64,000 bases of DNA from Planctomycetota bacterium (GTDB taxonomy: Bacteria; Planctomycetota; JACOTG01; JAJDCM01): the NCBI GenBank assembly GCA_029260825.1, contig JAJDCM010000174.1, positions 1 to 64,000 of the forward strand. Reading direction: 5' to 3'. The notes below the pieces were generated by a model, which saw only the letters and a list, made by a program, of their open reading frames with translations, searched no databases and was not told the DNA's origin. The translations under genes were made by a program, and so were the position numbers. Every line of letters starts with the position of its first letter. Position 1 is the first letter of the stretch. Positions 42,692-52,693 of the stretch are shown one piece after another.

Positions 42692-43567
42692 ATGGAACAA
42701 GTAACTGAGAAGCCTGCGTTCAAGCTGAACGGATTCTTGATGCTGACGGTGGTCATCGGAGTTCTGGGTGGAAGCATCTGGCTGTTTATTGGCGCGGTTC
42801 AGCAGGAGGCGATCCCCTCCATTCTCACCGCAGTCGGGGGCTTCATCCTCTCCATCCTGCTGATGGCGGGCTTTGTCCCGGTTCAGCCCAACGAGGCCCG
42901 GGTCCTCCTCTTCTTCGGACATTACACGGGTGTCATCCGGGAGTCTGGATTCTTTTGGGTCAATCCGTTTGCGATAAAGAAACGGGTTTCCATGCGGGTT
43001 CGCAACTTCAATAGCGAGAAGATCAAGGTCAACGAATCTTCCGGAAGCCCCATCGAGATCGCCGCCGTCGTCGTATGGAAAGTCATCGACAGCGCCAAGG
43101 CTCTCTTCGAGGTCGATCATTACTCTGGCTTCGTCGACATCCAGAGTGAGACGGCACTTCGAGCACTGGCTGTCCGCTACCCCTACGAGCCGGATGATGA
43201 ATCCCAGTATTCCCTTCGCGGCAACCCTGAAGACATCGCTGAAGAGCTGAAAAAGGAAGTGCAAGCTCGACTCAATGTGGCTGGCGTGGAGGTCATGGAG
43301 GCAAGGCTCACTCATCTGGCTTACGCACCCGAGATTGCTCAAGCCATGCTTCGTCGCCAGCAGGCGCAAGCTGTCATCGCCGCCCGTCGGCTGATTGTAG
43401 ACGCTGCGGTAGGAATGGTGGACCAGGCCTTGACCCATCTCTCCGAGCAGAAGATCGTGGATCTTGACGAAGAGAAAAAGGCCGCCATGGTCAATAACTT
43501 GATGGTCGTCCTTACCGGCGATCACGGACCGACTCCCATCATCAATACAGGAACCCTCTACACCTAA
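42692..43567 (+). CDS. SPFH/band-7 membrane protein
   Basis: 291 residues. Two N-terminal hydrophobic helices (about 13-33, [18 protein letters not shown], and 42-60) are followed by a band-7 domain: [40 protein letters not shown] and a helical segment [24 protein letters not shown] proteins form membrane-bound oligomeric cages or microdomains. The gene is followed by a small Arc-like DNA-binding protein, a pairing seen in many bacteria. Confidence 0.93.
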   Translation: MEQVTEKPAFKLNGFLMLTVVIGVLGGSIWLFIGAVQQEAIPSILTAVGGFILSILLMAGFVPVQPNEARVLLFFGHYTGVIRESGFFWVNPFAIKKRVSMRVRNFNSEKIKVNESSGSPIEIAAVVVWKVIDSAKALFEVDHYSGFVDIQSETALRALAVRYPYEPDDESQYSLRGNPEDIAEELKKEVQARLNVAGVEVMEARLTHLAYAPEIAQAMLRRQQAQAVIAARRLIVDAAVGMVDQALTHLSEQKIVDLDEEKKAAMVNNLMVVLTGDHGPTPIINTGTLYT

Positions 43568-43741
43568 CAGCCCGTTGACAAAGTCAGATTTCGTCGAGGA
43601 CAGCCCTTTCGGCCCAGCTCTGCGTCGCCGAAAAGCACAAGAATCAACAAATTCGAGTCCATTCCGGCTCCTTCATCTGAACCGAAATGACTAGCCCTCG
43701 ACAAAAAGCACTTGATCAACGGACTGCCAGCCCGAAATCGC

Positions 43742-43921
43742 ATGACGGAAAAGAAACGATTCTTGCTGCGGCTTCATCCGGAGCTCTACCGCACCCTCGA
43801 GAAATGGGCGGCGGACGAGCTCCGGAGCGTCAATGCTCAGATCGAGTTCATCCTTACCGACGCAGTTCGCAAGCAAGGCAGGTCCCCAGAGGAAAACGAC
43901 CCGTCCTCGAATACGGACTAG
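43742..43921 (+). CDS. Arc-like ribbon-helix-helix protein
   Basis: 59 residues from the ATG at 43742. The short fold is [20 protein letters not shown] (strand and first helix), then [18 protein letters not shown] (second helix), the Arc/MetJ ribbon-helix-helix pattern. The C-terminal ten residues are polar. It lies 174 bp after the SPFH gene and its end overlaps by 4 bp the convergent DUF1080 gene. Proteins of this type paired with SPFH genes may autoregulate the pair; no toxin partner is present. Confidence 0.85.
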   Translation: MTEKKRFLLRLHPELYRTLEKWAADELRSVNAQIEFILTDAVRKQGRSPEENDPSSNTD

Positions 43922-46566
43922 CGAGCCACAAGTCGCCGGATCTTCAGGTTGCGAAATCGCACCTCATCTCCATGATCTTGAATCGCGATCAAACCTGACG
44001 CCATCTTGCCGAACTCAGGCATTCTGGAAAACTTACTCCCGGCGACAAGCTTCGTAAACCGGGGACTGTCTAGCCGATACTCCACCACCTTGTATCCGTT
44101 CAACCAATGCTCAACATGATTCCCTTCAACCCGAATCCTCGCATGATTAAACTCACCGGCGGGCCGAGAAACGGGCCGTCGACAGGAGATCAAAGCGTAC
44201 AAAGAACCGGCGGAAGTGAGCGGGTTCTTCCCATCCCCGTGGAGAGCGTCGTCTAGCACTTGCATCTCAGGACCGGTCTCGTACGTTGCACCCCGGGTTT
44301 CGGAGACGTTGTACATGATCCCGCTATTCCCTCCCGGCTCGACCATCCATTCACATTCAAACTCAAAATCGTCATAGGCTTCCGTGGTAACCAAATCCCC
44401 CCCACCTTGGCCGCGCACATGCATGAGACAGCCGTCCTCAACAACCCAACCCCGCCGAGGAAGAGAATCGGAGCGAAACCCGCGCCACCGAGTGATCGCC
44501 TTTCCATCGAACAGAAGCTCCCAACCTGCCGCCTTCTCCTCGTCCGAGAGAACGTTGTTCCGGACAACCGGCGACGGACGACCAACGACACCCGGTCGAT
44601 GCTTTGGAATCCCGTTCAAGGTGTACCAGCATTCCGTGCTCCAAAGAGCTCGATGCGAAACGGAACGGAGCTGTCCTGACAGCCTCAAATAGATCACATG
44701 ATCCGGAAGAAGATGGTCAAGCTCAAGAAAGACTTTTCTTCTGTCCGCAGAAACAGAGGCGGACTTTGGAACGAGTTGACGCTCATCGACCTTGGGGCCA
44801 CCATATTCACTCGTTGGCACATAGCGCCACATCGAAATCGTGTAGTCTTCAACTCGCTCTCCGTGGGAAGGGGCAAGAGGCTCGGTAAACTCAATCTCCA
44901 TGCCATTGGTCTTGGCGCGTACCGCCCTCATCTCAAACGAGGGTTCTCCATTTTCAGAAAGTCGTTGGAGACCGTAAAGATTTTTACCGTCATGGCGCCA
45001 GTTCCCACCACTCCCGATCCCTCCGACGAAGATCGTCCCATCCTCACGAATCTTCATCCGATTGATACCGGCCTCAAGCCCCTGAGTGAAACGAAAGGCG
45101 GCTCCTTGAAGCCTGCCACGGACATTCTCCATGAACACCCTCTTGATGCCACCATGGGTCACATCGCTGACCGCAAGCTGCCCCATGAATGGGCCGTGCG
45201 GAAAAACAGAGATCTCTCCCGGAGAGTTTCCGATCTCGTTCTGAGGGAGCCAGGCAACCGGAGGAGTCCTCTCCTTTTCCTGCCAGTTTTTCGGGAGAGC
45301 CGCCCTCGAGTCATAAAACGCCCCGATTTGAAGGTGGACGATCTTGCTAGCGGGTAGCCAATCTCCTTGATTATCGGCGATGAAGATCTGGCCATTGCGA
45401 GTCAGACCGATTCCGTTCGGTGTTCGCAAACCCTCGGCGACAAACTCGAGTTTTCCCGTGGCAAGCTCCACTCGTGCACTCCGACCCCGATCGGGAGCCT
45501 GAGGCCGAGTAGACTTTCCGCCCGGATCAATCGCTATGGCCAGATTAAAATAGAGCCATCCGTCCAGATGCACGAGTCCAAAGGAAAACTCGTGAAAGTT
45601 GGGCGATACACTCCAGGAATCGCTGATGCAGCGATACTCATCTGCCTCGCCATTCCCATCGTGGTCGATGAGCTCGGTCAACTCCTGCTTTTGCAGAACG
45701 AAGATTCGATCACCCACCACCGAGAGCCCGAGCGGCTCCGCCAATCCCCAAGCAAATCTCTTTGCCGTGATCTCCTCCCGGTTGGTCCCGTGCACTCCAT
45801 CGAGAACATAAACCTCACCCGTTGCGTTCCAGCAACTCACGATCATGCGCCCGTCCGAGAGGAAATCCAGACCACCAACCTTGGGTTGGAAGTCATCGGG
45901 TCGGCAAGTCATCACATCATAGGAAGGATGAACATGAACAAGCGGGCGGCCATCTCCCGGAGGATCCGGAGACCGCAAGGGTTCGATCTTCTTGTTGCCG
46001 GGCGATGTGACACGAACAACTCCCGCAGGAGTCGAAAGATGTTTCCTGGGAATGATCTCGAACTCATCAACCCCAGGTGGTTTCCACTCCAGCTTGAGGA
46101 TCGCCCCCCCTCCATTTTCAAAATGACGAACCGTAAAAGTATGGTATCCCGACTCAAGCTCCAGAACATTGCTCTTCACGGTAGCTCCGTGAAGGCCATC
46201 GTGATCGATCACAAGACGATCATCCAGCCAGAAGTTCGAGCCATCATCGCTGGTAAGCCTGAATCCAAACTCTCCCGACACTTCGACCTGAAGGCGTCCG
46301 GTAATGACCGTAAGAAACTGATCCTCGTGATCGGCAAAGTCACCCCGGGTATCAAGCAAATCAATGGAAGAAATGAGTCTGTTGGTATTCGGTGTCTGAC
46401 CTTCGATCAGCTCAGGAACAAGTGTGAGCGGCGCGCCGATGGCATAAATAGCCAGATTGACACCCGGCTCGAAGACCCTCGCATCCTGGCTCCTCCCGAT
46501 TCCTGAGAGAAGAAGAAAGGATACAACCAGGAGCGAACATACGGCAAGGCTTCGGTGATGGGTCAT
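43918..46566 (-). CDS. secreted PA14 - beta-propeller - DUF1080 protein (3-keto-glycoside hydrolase-like)
   Basis: 882 residues with a signal peptide ([16 protein letters not shown]). Domain order: a PA14 carbohydrate-binding domain (about 45-180, [20 protein letters not shown] and [14 protein letters not shown]); a propeller of NHL/sorbosone-dehydrogenase type (about 210-545, [19 protein letters not shown]); a beta linker; and DUF1080 (about 690-880, [26 protein letters not shown] and [13 protein letters not shown]). Characterised DUF1080 proteins cleave 3-keto glycosides without a typical acid/base pair. Last gene of a four-gene operon; ATGA overlap with the ThuA gene. Confidence 0.92.
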   Translation of the reverse strand: MTHHRSLAVCSLLVVSFLLLSGIGRSQDARVFEPGVNLAIYAIGAPLTLVPELIEGQTPNTNRLISSIDLLDTRGDFADHEDQFLTVITGRLQVEVSGEFGFRLTSDDGSNFWLDDRLVIDHDGLHGATVKSNVLELESGYHTFTVRHFENGGGAILKLEWKPPGVDEFEIIPRKHLSTPAGVVRVTSPGNKKIEPLRSPDPPGDGRPLVHVHPSYDVMTCRPDDFQPKVGGLDFLSDGRMIVSCWNATGEVYVLDGVHGTNREEITAKRFAWGLAEPLGLSVVGDRIFVLQKQELTELIDHDGNGEADEYRCISDSWSVSPNFHEFSFGLVHLDGWLYFNLAIAIDPGGKSTRPQAPDRGRSARVELATGKLEFVAEGLRTPNGIGLTRNGQIFIADNQGDWLPASKIVHLQIGAFYDSRAALPKNWQEKERTPPVAWLPQNEIGNSPGEISVFPHGPFMGQLAVSDVTHGGIKRVFMENVRGRLQGAAFRFTQGLEAGINRMKIREDGTIFVGGIGSGGNWRHDGKNLYGLQRLSENGEPSFEMRAVRAKTNGMEIEFTEPLAPSHGERVEDYTISMWRYVPTSEYGGPKVDERQLVPKSASVSADRRKVFLELDHLLPDHVIYLRLSGQLRSVSHRALWSTECWYTLNGIPKHRPGVVGRPSPVVRNNVLSDEEKAAGWELLFDGKAITRWRGFRSDSLPRRGWVVEDGCLMHVRGQGGGDLVTTEAYDDFEFECEWMVEPGGNSGIMYNVSETRGATYETGPEMQVLDDALHGDGKNPLTSAGSLYALISCRRPVSRPAGEFNHARIRVEGNHVEHWLNGYKVVEYRLDSPRFTKLVAGSKFSRMPEFGKMASGLIAIQDHGDEVRFRNLKIRRLVAR

Positions 46567-48032
46567 GGCATTTCTGTCAAATGATAGGTCAATCGAAGAA
46601 CTGATTCGCCGTCTTGTAAAACAGCACGATACTCATCACCAACCTTCTGAATCTCGAGAGCATCACCTTCTGTCTGACTGACCCCGGAAAGGTCACCCAG
46701 ATTCACCTCCACGGCCTCACCGCTGGAAAGACCACTCAAAAAGAAGGTGCGGTAAAGCACAGGATCTGCGAGTGCCCCGCATTCCGGGCTCTCGGAAGCC
46801 AGGAAAACCCGTCCGCTGCTCGAAGTCAATCGATACTGAAGGCGCAGTCTTCCCGCGATGATCCGGTAGCCAAGATATTGTGCCGTCAAGCTCTCCCGGA
46901 CGCCCTCTTTCTTCAGGGTCCACACGGAACCCACCGGCCCCTCATCAAAGGGCTCTCCCAAGGTTGTGGGCTGGGGTCCATGTTCGCCGGTGAAAACGGC
47001 ACCCTCAAAATTCACTCCCCCTCCCCAACTTCGATAGAAGCTGCAACTCTCCGCATCATAAGCGACCCACATCCGGGGATCCAACGCAGCAACGATCATC
47101 CGAGGCTTCTCGTTCAACACACAGCGAAAGATCCAGGGAGACCTGGGGCGCCCGGACGAAACCGCCGGGACGTTCAGCCCAAACGTCTTCCCCTCGATCG
47201 AACACTGGCCCGTTGCTGCCCATTCCGCTCCCCGAGCAATGAGCCATCTGAACTGCGGGTCAAGGTGAGACGATCGACTATTCACATCCCCTCTCCATAC
47301 ATGCCCAAGGGGTGTGTGAAAGACCCTCCCTTTTCCGAAATGGGAGACGGTCATCATGGGCTCGCTCTTTCCGGTCCCGTTCGATTCCTTGCTCGAGTGA
47401 GCGGTGGCAAGGACGCGGTAGTTCGCTCCCTCCATCTTCACAAGGTTGTGATAAAGCTCATCCGGGTGAGCCTTGAGATCGGGCATTCCAAATGTCAGGG
47501 GGTGATTCCGGTCGATGATCTTGACGTCGAATTCATGGAATTTTCCGTGGCCGGTCCCTTTTCTCCAGCACAGACCAACGAGAGCTTCAAAATCTTTCCA
47601 CCCCTCAAACGCGTTGTTCGATGCGTGGACAATCACAACACCGACCCCACCCCGGACCGCGGCGAGGAATGCCTCCTCCGCCTTTTCCCCCCAACGTTTT
47701 CCGTTGTAGTCGAGAATGAAGACCCGGTACTGATCGAGATCATCCCTTGCCAAACGAACCGACGGGTTCTCCGTCATCGTGACGGAAAAGAGTTCGGTAT
47801 CTTCGAGGATCTCCTTCAGGGATCGATAGGTGTAGGCCCAGTCGTGATTGTTTTCTCCGGTGATCAAGAGGGCGGGAATTCGCTCCTTGCCCAGACCCGG
47901 CGCGGCAAGCATGAGAATCCAACCGATGATTCCGGCCGTACGAAACAGTCTTGTGACCCGTTCGTTTTTCTTGCGCATCACTCTCTTTCGTCTCATCTTG
48001 GAACAAAAGAACAACAGCCGAAAAATCGTCAT
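46563..48032 (-). CDS. ThuA-domain protein
   Basis: 489 residues. The N-terminus holds several in-frame ATGs; one at 47978 would leave the tidy signal peptide [16 protein letters not shown], while the annotated ATG at 48032 overlaps the upstream stop. Residues about 50-280 are a ThuA domain of glutamine-amidotransferase-like fold: [34 protein letters not shown], and [10 protein letters not shown]. The last 200 residues are an extra beta-rich domain ([19 protein letters not shown]). ThuA acts in trehalose/sucrose use, where 3-keto sugars are intermediates. Overlaps both neighbours by 4 bp. Confidence 0.9.
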   Translation of the reverse strand: MTIFRLLFFCSKMRRKRVMRKKNERVTRLFRTAGIIGWILMLAAPGLGKERIPALLITGENNHDWAYTYRSLKEILEDTELFSVTMTENPSVRLARDDLDQYRVFILDYNGKRWGEKAEEAFLAAVRGGVGVVIVHASNNAFEGWKDFEALVGLCWRKGTGHGKFHEFDVKIIDRNHPLTFGMPDLKAHPDELYHNLVKMEGANYRVLATAHSSKESNGTGKSEPMMTVSHFGKGRVFHTPLGHVWRGDVNSRSSHLDPQFRWLIARGAEWAATGQCSIEGKTFGLNVPAVSSGRPRSPWIFRCVLNEKPRMIVAALDPRMWVAYDAESCSFYRSWGGGVNFEGAVFTGEHGPQPTTLGEPFDEGPVGSVWTLKKEGVRESLTAQYLGYRIIAGRLRLQYRLTSSSGRVFLASESPECGALADPVLYRTFFLSGLSSGEAVEVNLGDLSGVSQTEGDALEIQKVGDEYRAVLQDGESVLRLTYHLTEMP

Positions 48033-49069
48033 GATCCCTCAGCGAAGGCATCATCAAAACCACGGTCCGACGAATCGAAGTCGAGCCGACGAACGAATCC
48101 CGCCGCTTCCCTCGCTCCGAACTCCCGATCCATCATCGGGTCCTCCCACTCCACGGAGAGGGGGCCTCGATACCCCGCATGATTCAGGAGGCGAACCACG
48201 GCTTCAAAGTCGACGCGCCCGCGCCCGGGAGAACGAAAGTCCCAGTTGCGGCCGTCTACCCCGAAGTCCGAATGCCCTCCGAACGTCCCGATGGTGGTTG
48301 GAGTGTCGGACCACCACACATCTTTGATGTGAACATGAAACACCCGATCACCAAACTCGCGAAGAAAGGCAAGATAATCGACCCCCTGATAAGGAAAATG
48401 CGAGGGATCGTAGTTGAAGCCAAAACGAGGATGCCCCGAAACCGCCGCGAGAGCCCGGTGGGCCGTGCCGATGTCAAAGGCGATTTCTCCGGGATGAACT
48501 TCGAGGGCAAAGTGAGCATCGACTTCCTCAAAGACATCAAGGATCTTCCCCCATCGGCTACCAAAATCTTCAAAGCCTGCCTCGATCTGTCCGGGAAGAT
48601 TCGGGGGAAAGGAATAGATGTATGGCCAGATCGAGCTCCCGGTAAATCCGTTCACCACCACTGCGGTCATCTGTTCGGCAACCCTGGATGGAGCCAGATC
48701 GAAGAACTTCCGGGCGGCTCTTGCCGTATCTTCCATTTCTTTTGTCGCCCGAGCTCGAACCCCTTCCGGCTCACCGTCCCCCCAGACATGCTCGGGAAGA
48801 ATCGCTTGATGACGAGCATCGATTTGATCGCATACGGCCTGACCGACAAGATGATTGCTGATGGCAAAACAGGAAAGCTTGTTTGATTCCAGAAGTTTCC
48901 AGAGAGATGAACAATAGCTGTCTTCTCGAAGAGCTCTTTGGACATTGAAGTGATCCCCCCAGCAGGCAAGCTCGACCCCGTCATATCCAAAGGCTTTTAC
49001 TTTGGCAAGAAGAGCCTCAAGAGGAAGATCTGCCCATTGGCCGGTAAATAATGTAAGAGGTCTTGCCAT
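48029..49069 (-). CDS. sugar phosphate isomerase/epimerase-type TIM barrel
   Basis: 346 residues from the ATG at 49069, with AGGAG eight bases upstream and overlapping the upstream TGA. Xylose-isomerase-like TIM barrel: [20 protein letters not shown]-type opening (read [20 protein letters not shown]), [12 protein letters not shown] with catalytic Glu, [22 protein letters not shown] and LSVEWEDP, the ligands of a divalent metal. Members isomerise or epimerise sugars or cyclitols. In this operon it would act on a keto sugar between the oxidoreductase and the ThuA/DUF1080 proteins. Specificity unknown. Confidence 0.92.
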   Translation of the reverse strand: MARPLTLFTGQWADLPLEALLAKVKAFGYDGVELACWGDHFNVQRALREDSYCSSLWKLLESNKLSCFAISNHLVGQAVCDQIDARHQAILPEHVWGDGEPEGVRARATKEMEDTARAARKFFDLAPSRVAEQMTAVVVNGFTGSSIWPYIYSFPPNLPGQIEAGFEDFGSRWGKILDVFEEVDAHFALEVHPGEIAFDIGTAHRALAAVSGHPRFGFNYDPSHFPYQGVDYLAFLREFGDRVFHVHIKDVWWSDTPTTIGTFGGHSDFGVDGRNWDFRSPGRGRVDFEAVVRLLNHAGYRGPLSVEWEDPMMDREFGAREAAGFVRRLDFDSSDRGFDDAFAEGS

Positions 49070-50238
49070 CACCGAATCTCCTGAAGCTTGATTGAACACC
49101 GATTCCTTGCGGATACAAGGGCTGCCTCGAGAACCCGTTGCGTCTGGTAAGCATCGTCAAAATCCGGAAGGGGAACCTCGGGCTTTCGACCGGCAATCGC
49201 TCGCATGATATCGGCAGCCATATTGGTAAATCCGTGCTCGTAACCCAGGATGTGAGCATCCGGCCACCAGTTCTCTGCGTAGGGATGGTTCCCTGCAGAA
49301 GTACACATGATCCGGCGAAACCCGCCTTCTCTTGCTCCATCCGAAGCATCGCAGAACTCGAGCCAGTTCATGTCTTCGAAGTTAAATCGAAGCGACCCCT
49401 TCTCCCCGTTGATCTCAATCTTGTTGGCATTGTGATTTCCGTGCGCCAGACGGGTTGCCTCGAAACTCCCCACCGCCCCCTGCTTGAAGCTTGCAAGAAA
49501 GAGGACACAATCGTCCACACTACTTCTCTTCATCTTTCCCGTGGCAAGATCTTTCCGCTCCTTGACAAAGGTCTTGCGAATCGCACCGTTCACTTCGGTA
49601 ATCTCATCGCCGGTGATGAAACGAGCCATGTCAACAATGTGGGCGTTCAGATCTCCATGAGCACCCGAACCCGCTTCCTTCTTGTTGAACCGCCAGAGCA
49701 TCGGTGTCTGGGGTCCTCCCCAGCTCTGGAGGTACTGGGCTCGGACGTGATAGATCCGCCCCAGGCGCTTCTCCTTCACCAACCGATGCGCAAGAGCAAC
49801 TGCCGGGCAACGCCGATAGTTGAACCAGACAAAAGTTTTTCCCCGGGACTTCCTGGCCGCATTGCGCATGGAGCGAGCATCCTCAAGGGTTCCCGCAAGA
49901 GGCTTTTCACAAGCCACATGCTTCCCCGCCGAAAGGGCAAGAAGAGCTGGCTCGGCGTGTACGTGATTCGGAGTGGCGATATCGACCAGATCGACCGCCT
50001 CATCCATCACCGCTTCATGCAGACTTGTCGTCTTGTTCACGTACCCCCACCGGGCGGCGAAGGCGGCCAGCTCCTTGGCATTTCGCCCCACGATCGTATG
50101 CAGTGCGGGCTGAATCGGAAGATTGAAAAAGCGCTTCACCTGGCCATACGCATTGCTATGCGCCCGGCCCATGAACTTTTGCCCGATCAAGGCGACATTA
50201 CAGTTTTTCAACGCCCTCCCTTTCGTTCCCGGTCTCAC
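49069..50238 (-). CDS. Gfo/Idh/MocA-family oxidoreductase
   Basis: 389 residues, probable GTG start at 50238; an internal TTG nearer a GGGAGG motif is an alternative. Rossmann loop [18 protein letters not shown] (about 14-31), [17 protein letters not shown], and the catalytic EKPLAG with Lys112. The C-terminal domain carries [17 protein letters not shown] with the usual Asp/His pair ([10 protein letters not shown]). NAD(P)-dependent; some members oxidise the 3-hydroxyl of sugars. First gene of the operon with the isomerase, ThuA and DUF1080 genes. No signal peptide. Confidence 0.93.
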   Translation of the reverse strand: MRPGTKGRALKNCNVALIGQKFMGRAHSNAYGQVKRFFNLPIQPALHTIVGRNAKELAAFAARWGYVNKTTSLHEAVMDEAVDLVDIATPNHVHAEPALLALSAGKHVACEKPLAGTLEDARSMRNAARKSRGKTFVWFNYRRCPAVALAHRLVKEKRLGRIYHVRAQYLQSWGGPQTPMLWRFNKKEAGSGAHGDLNAHIVDMARFITGDEITEVNGAIRKTFVKERKDLATGKMKRSSVDDCVLFLASFKQGAVGSFEATRLAHGNHNANKIEINGEKGSLRFNFEDMNWLEFCDASDGAREGGFRRIMCTSAGNHPYAENWWPDAHILGYEHGFTNMAADIMRAIAGRKPEVPLPDFDDAYQTQRVLEAALVSARNRCSIKLQEIR

Positions 50239-50455
50239 GCTGCTCGAAGGCTCTCCGGCCTTGAGCCGGTTAGGGGTTCAACCCTAACCTTGCCGAAAAG
50301 CCCAGGAGCCATACCTGACGAAGCGAAAAGCATAGCCGGGAGCGCTTCGAATGGCAAAAGATAAGGCGTGATATGGAGCCACCGAACCGGCACAGCTTTG
50401 ACATCGAAACCTCAAAATTCCATACTGTTCACTTCAATCACCCGGAAACAAATCC
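50239..50455. other. divergent intergenic region with palindrome
   Basis: GGTTAGGG at about 50268-50275 pairs with CCCTAACC at about 50282-50289 in an 8-bp stem. It lies 30-50 bp upstream of the Gfo/Idh/MocA start and could be an operator or leader hairpin of that operon. No gene. Confidence 0.45.
50398..50426 (+). promoter_or_regulatory. candidate sigma-70-type promoter
   Basis: TTGACA at 50398-50403, a 17-base spacer, then CATACT at 50421-50426. It ends 30 bases before the ATG of the DUF72 gene. The -35 is perfect and the -10 matches four of six. Confidence 0.5.
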
Positions 50456-51148
50456 ATGACACTTCTAGCGGGAACGAGCGGCTACTCTTACAAGGAATGG
50501 AAGGGATCTTTCTATCCGGAAGATCTTCCTCCGGCAAAGATGCTGTCTTCCTACGCATCTCGCCTCTCCACCGTGGAAATCAACAACACCTTCTATCGGA
50601 TGCCCTCTCAAAAAGTAATCGAGGGTTGGGCGGAGCAGGTTCCCGAAGACTTCACATTCGTCATCAAGGCCTCGAACAGAATCACCCACATGCGTCGGCT
50701 AAAAAACACCGATGACGCCTTGAAGTATCTACTTGAGACAACCCGTCACCTCGGAGCCAAACTCGGCCCGTATCTCTTTCAGCTCCCTCCAAACTTCAAG
50801 AAAGATGTTCCCCGTCTCAACGACTTCCTGGCCACCATTCCTGACGATCGAAAGGCGACCTTCGAGTTTCGACACAAGACCTGGTTCGACGACGAGACCT
50901 ACGACGCACTCCGAAAATACAACGTGGCACTCTGCATCTCCGACGAAGCCGAAAAGGAAGTCGAGATCATCAAAACGGCCGACTGGGGTTACTTCCGATT
51001 GAGAAGGGAAGACTACACCGAAGACGACCTCGAGAACTGGTCACGCCGAATCCTTGCCCAGAAATGGGATTCCACCTTCGTCTTCTTCAAGCACGAAGTG
51101 ATTGGACCGGATCTTGCCATGCGACTGAAAAAGCTGCATGACAAATGA
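50456..51148 (+). CDS. DUF72-domain protein
   Basis: 230 residues, the usual length of the family. Signature segments: GTSGYSYKEWKGSFYPEDLP, SRLSTVEINNTFYRMPS, VIKASNRITHMRRL, GPYLFQLPPNFKKD and FEFRHKTWFDDETY. The fold is a TIM barrel of unknown activity (YecE-like), cytoplasmic. A sigma-70-like promoter lies 30 bp before it. Single gene, convergent with a small RDD gene 44 bp later. Confidence 0.93.
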   Translation: MTLLAGTSGYSYKEWKGSFYPEDLPPAKMLSSYASRLSTVEINNTFYRMPSQKVIEGWAEQVPEDFTFVIKASNRITHMRRLKNTDDALKYLLETTRHLGAKLGPYLFQLPPNFKKDVPRLNDFLATIPDDRKATFEFRHKTWFDDETYDALRKYNVALCISDEAEKEVEIIKTADWGYFRLRREDYTEDDLENWSRRILAQKWDSTFVFFKHEVIGPDLAMRLKKLHDK

Positions 51149-51191
51149 GCTTCGAGTCCAACGGTTTCAAGACGACCCTTGATCAGCCGGA

Positions 51192-51716
51192 TCAAGTCTT
51201 CCTGGAGACCTCAACAACCTTGGTCCCCGCGATCAGATCGTGGACACACCTTTGCTCTTCTCCAAGAATAAACGCGGCATCGATGATCGGCCACAGGAGT
51301 CCAATGAGGGGTGTCGCCCCGATGAGCCCCGCCACCAGATAGCGCAAGAGAAACACTCTTACGAACCGAGCTCGTCTGCCATCGTCGTAGTTGACAATCT
51401 GAGCCCCGATGATCATTTTCCCCAGAGTCTGGCCACGAGTACAAAGAAGAACGACCTGGAGCCCCCCCACCAGGAGTGCCCCCAGAACCATCGTAAGAAA
51501 ACCGGTAGAACCAAAATCATCAAACACTTCCGGGTCCTGCGAAAGGAGAAGGAGGGCCAGCCCAGGCACCACACTCAGAAATCCAAACACATGGTCAAGG
51601 AGCCATGCGGCGAGGCGAGCCCCCCTTCCGGCCAGAACATGGCCGGAAATTTCGTCCCTTACCTTCCCACTCATCTGAGGAGCCTGGTACGGGTTCTCTA
51701 TCGGCGAACGATCCAT
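51192..51716 (-). CDS. RDD-family membrane protein
   Basis: 174 residues from the ATG at 51716 (GGAG six bases upstream). A cytoplasmic segment, then ARLAAWLLDHVFGFLSVVPG, the RDD entry with Arg and Asp, a second helix (FLTMVLGALLVGGLQVVLL), TRGQTLGKMIIGAQIVNYDD, and a third helix pair near ATPLIGLLWPIIDAAFI, ending HDLIAGTKVV. The role of most RDD proteins is unknown; some move ions. It stands next to, but divergent from, a second RDD gene that heads the MoxR/DUF58 operon. Confidence 0.9.
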   Translation of the reverse strand: MDRSPIENPYQAPQMSGKVRDEISGHVLAGRGARLAAWLLDHVFGFLSVVPGLALLLLSQDPEVFDDFGSTGFLTMVLGALLVGGLQVVLLCTRGQTLGKMIIGAQIVNYDDGRRARFVRVFLLRYLVAGLIGATPLIGLLWPIIDAAFILGEEQRCVHDLIAGTKVVEVSRKT

Positions 51717-51832
51717 TTGCATCTCCAAGAAGAAGCCAATCCGAGTTACCCGGGCTTCTGTCGTATTTTTCCACGTACTCCCAACAATAGTGTGACGACT
51801 CCGGTTCAACAATCGTTAAAATCTCCCCCCTC

Positions 51833-52693
51833 ATGCCAAGGACGGAGGACAACCTGGTTCATATCGAAACCCCCGAGGCCGTCTGGCTCACTTTTCAAGT
51901 GGCCGGTCCCGGTGCTCGGATGGGTGCGTACTTCCTCGATTTGCTCTTTCGAATCGCCATCCTCTACTTTCTGAACTGGGCCCTTTCCATCATCGTGATG
52001 GGCTTGGGGGGGACGGCAGGTTGGCCGATGGGAGTCCTGCTCCTTGCATTTTTCATTTTGGAGTGGGGATACTCGACTTTCTTCGAAACATTCAACAATG
52101 GCCGAACGCCCGGAAAACGGATCGTCGGATTGCGAGTGATCAAGGTCGGCGGATATCCGGTCGGTTTTTATGATGCTTTCATGCGAAACCTGTTGCGGGC
52201 GGCAGACGGAATGCCGCTCCTGCTCTTTGGAATGTTTCTCCCGACGTACGGGGTCAGTCTTCTCGTCATGCTGATGAACCCGAAGATGCAGCGAATCGGG
52301 GATTTGATTGCTGGAACCATGGTTGTTCGGGAGAAGAAAGCTCGTCTTCGGGCAAACCCCGGGTTTGTGGATCTTGTACAGCCCATTCCTCGATCCCAGC
52401 TTCGGTCCGGTTATCGTCCCTCGGAACGCCTCCTCGATCTCATCGAGCTCTTGCATCAGAAGAAAAGCAGTCTTCTTCCCGGTCGTCGGGAGGAGATCGC
52501 TCTCGTGCTGGCGGCACCTCTCGCAGAGCGACTGGGATATGACGGCAAGGATGAGGCCGAAAAGAACGCTCCAATCGATTTTCTCTATCGGGTGTACAAG
52601 ACATTTCAACCCCAGGATCCATCAACCCAGGGTCAAGAAACCACCCACAATCCAATCGTTGAGCCTGAAGATCCGGGGAGCGATTCACAATGA
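51833..52693 (+). CDS. RDD-family membrane protein (operon head)
   Basis: 286 residues. RDD core in the first 170: ARMGAYFLDLLFRIAILYF, NGRTPGKRIVGLRVIKVGG and MQRIGDLIAGTMVV. A cytoplasmic tail of about 115 residues has helices (ERLLDLIELLHQKKS, RREEIALVLAAPLAERLG) and a polar end. First of seven overlapping genes leading to DUF58; its stop overlaps the SpoIIM-like start by 4 bp. Only divergent DNA of 116 bp separates it from the other RDD gene. Confidence 0.92.
   Translation: MPRTEDNLVHIETPEAVWLTFQVAGPGARMGAYFLDLLFRIAILYFLNWALSIIVMGLGGTAGWPMGVLLLAFFILEWGYSTFFETFNNGRTPGKRIVGLRVIKVGGYPVGFYDAFMRNLLRAADGMPLLLFGMFLPTYGVSLLVMLMNPKMQRIGDLIAGTMVVREKKARLRANPGFVDLVQPIPRSQLRSGYRPSERLLDLIELLHQKKSSLLPGRREEIALVLAAPLAERLGYDGKDEAEKNAPIDFLYRVYKTFQPQDPSTQGQETTHNPIVEPEDPGSDSQ

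Noticed and set aside
45367-48182. Long plus-strand open frames antisense to the DUF1080 and ThuA genes
   Set aside because: Both minus-strand genes are full length with recognisable domains and coupled starts.
50260-50290. tRNA-like T-arm near the palindrome
   Set aside because: The loop resembles TTCAACC but the flanking five bases do not pair as a T stem and no cloverleaf can be drawn.
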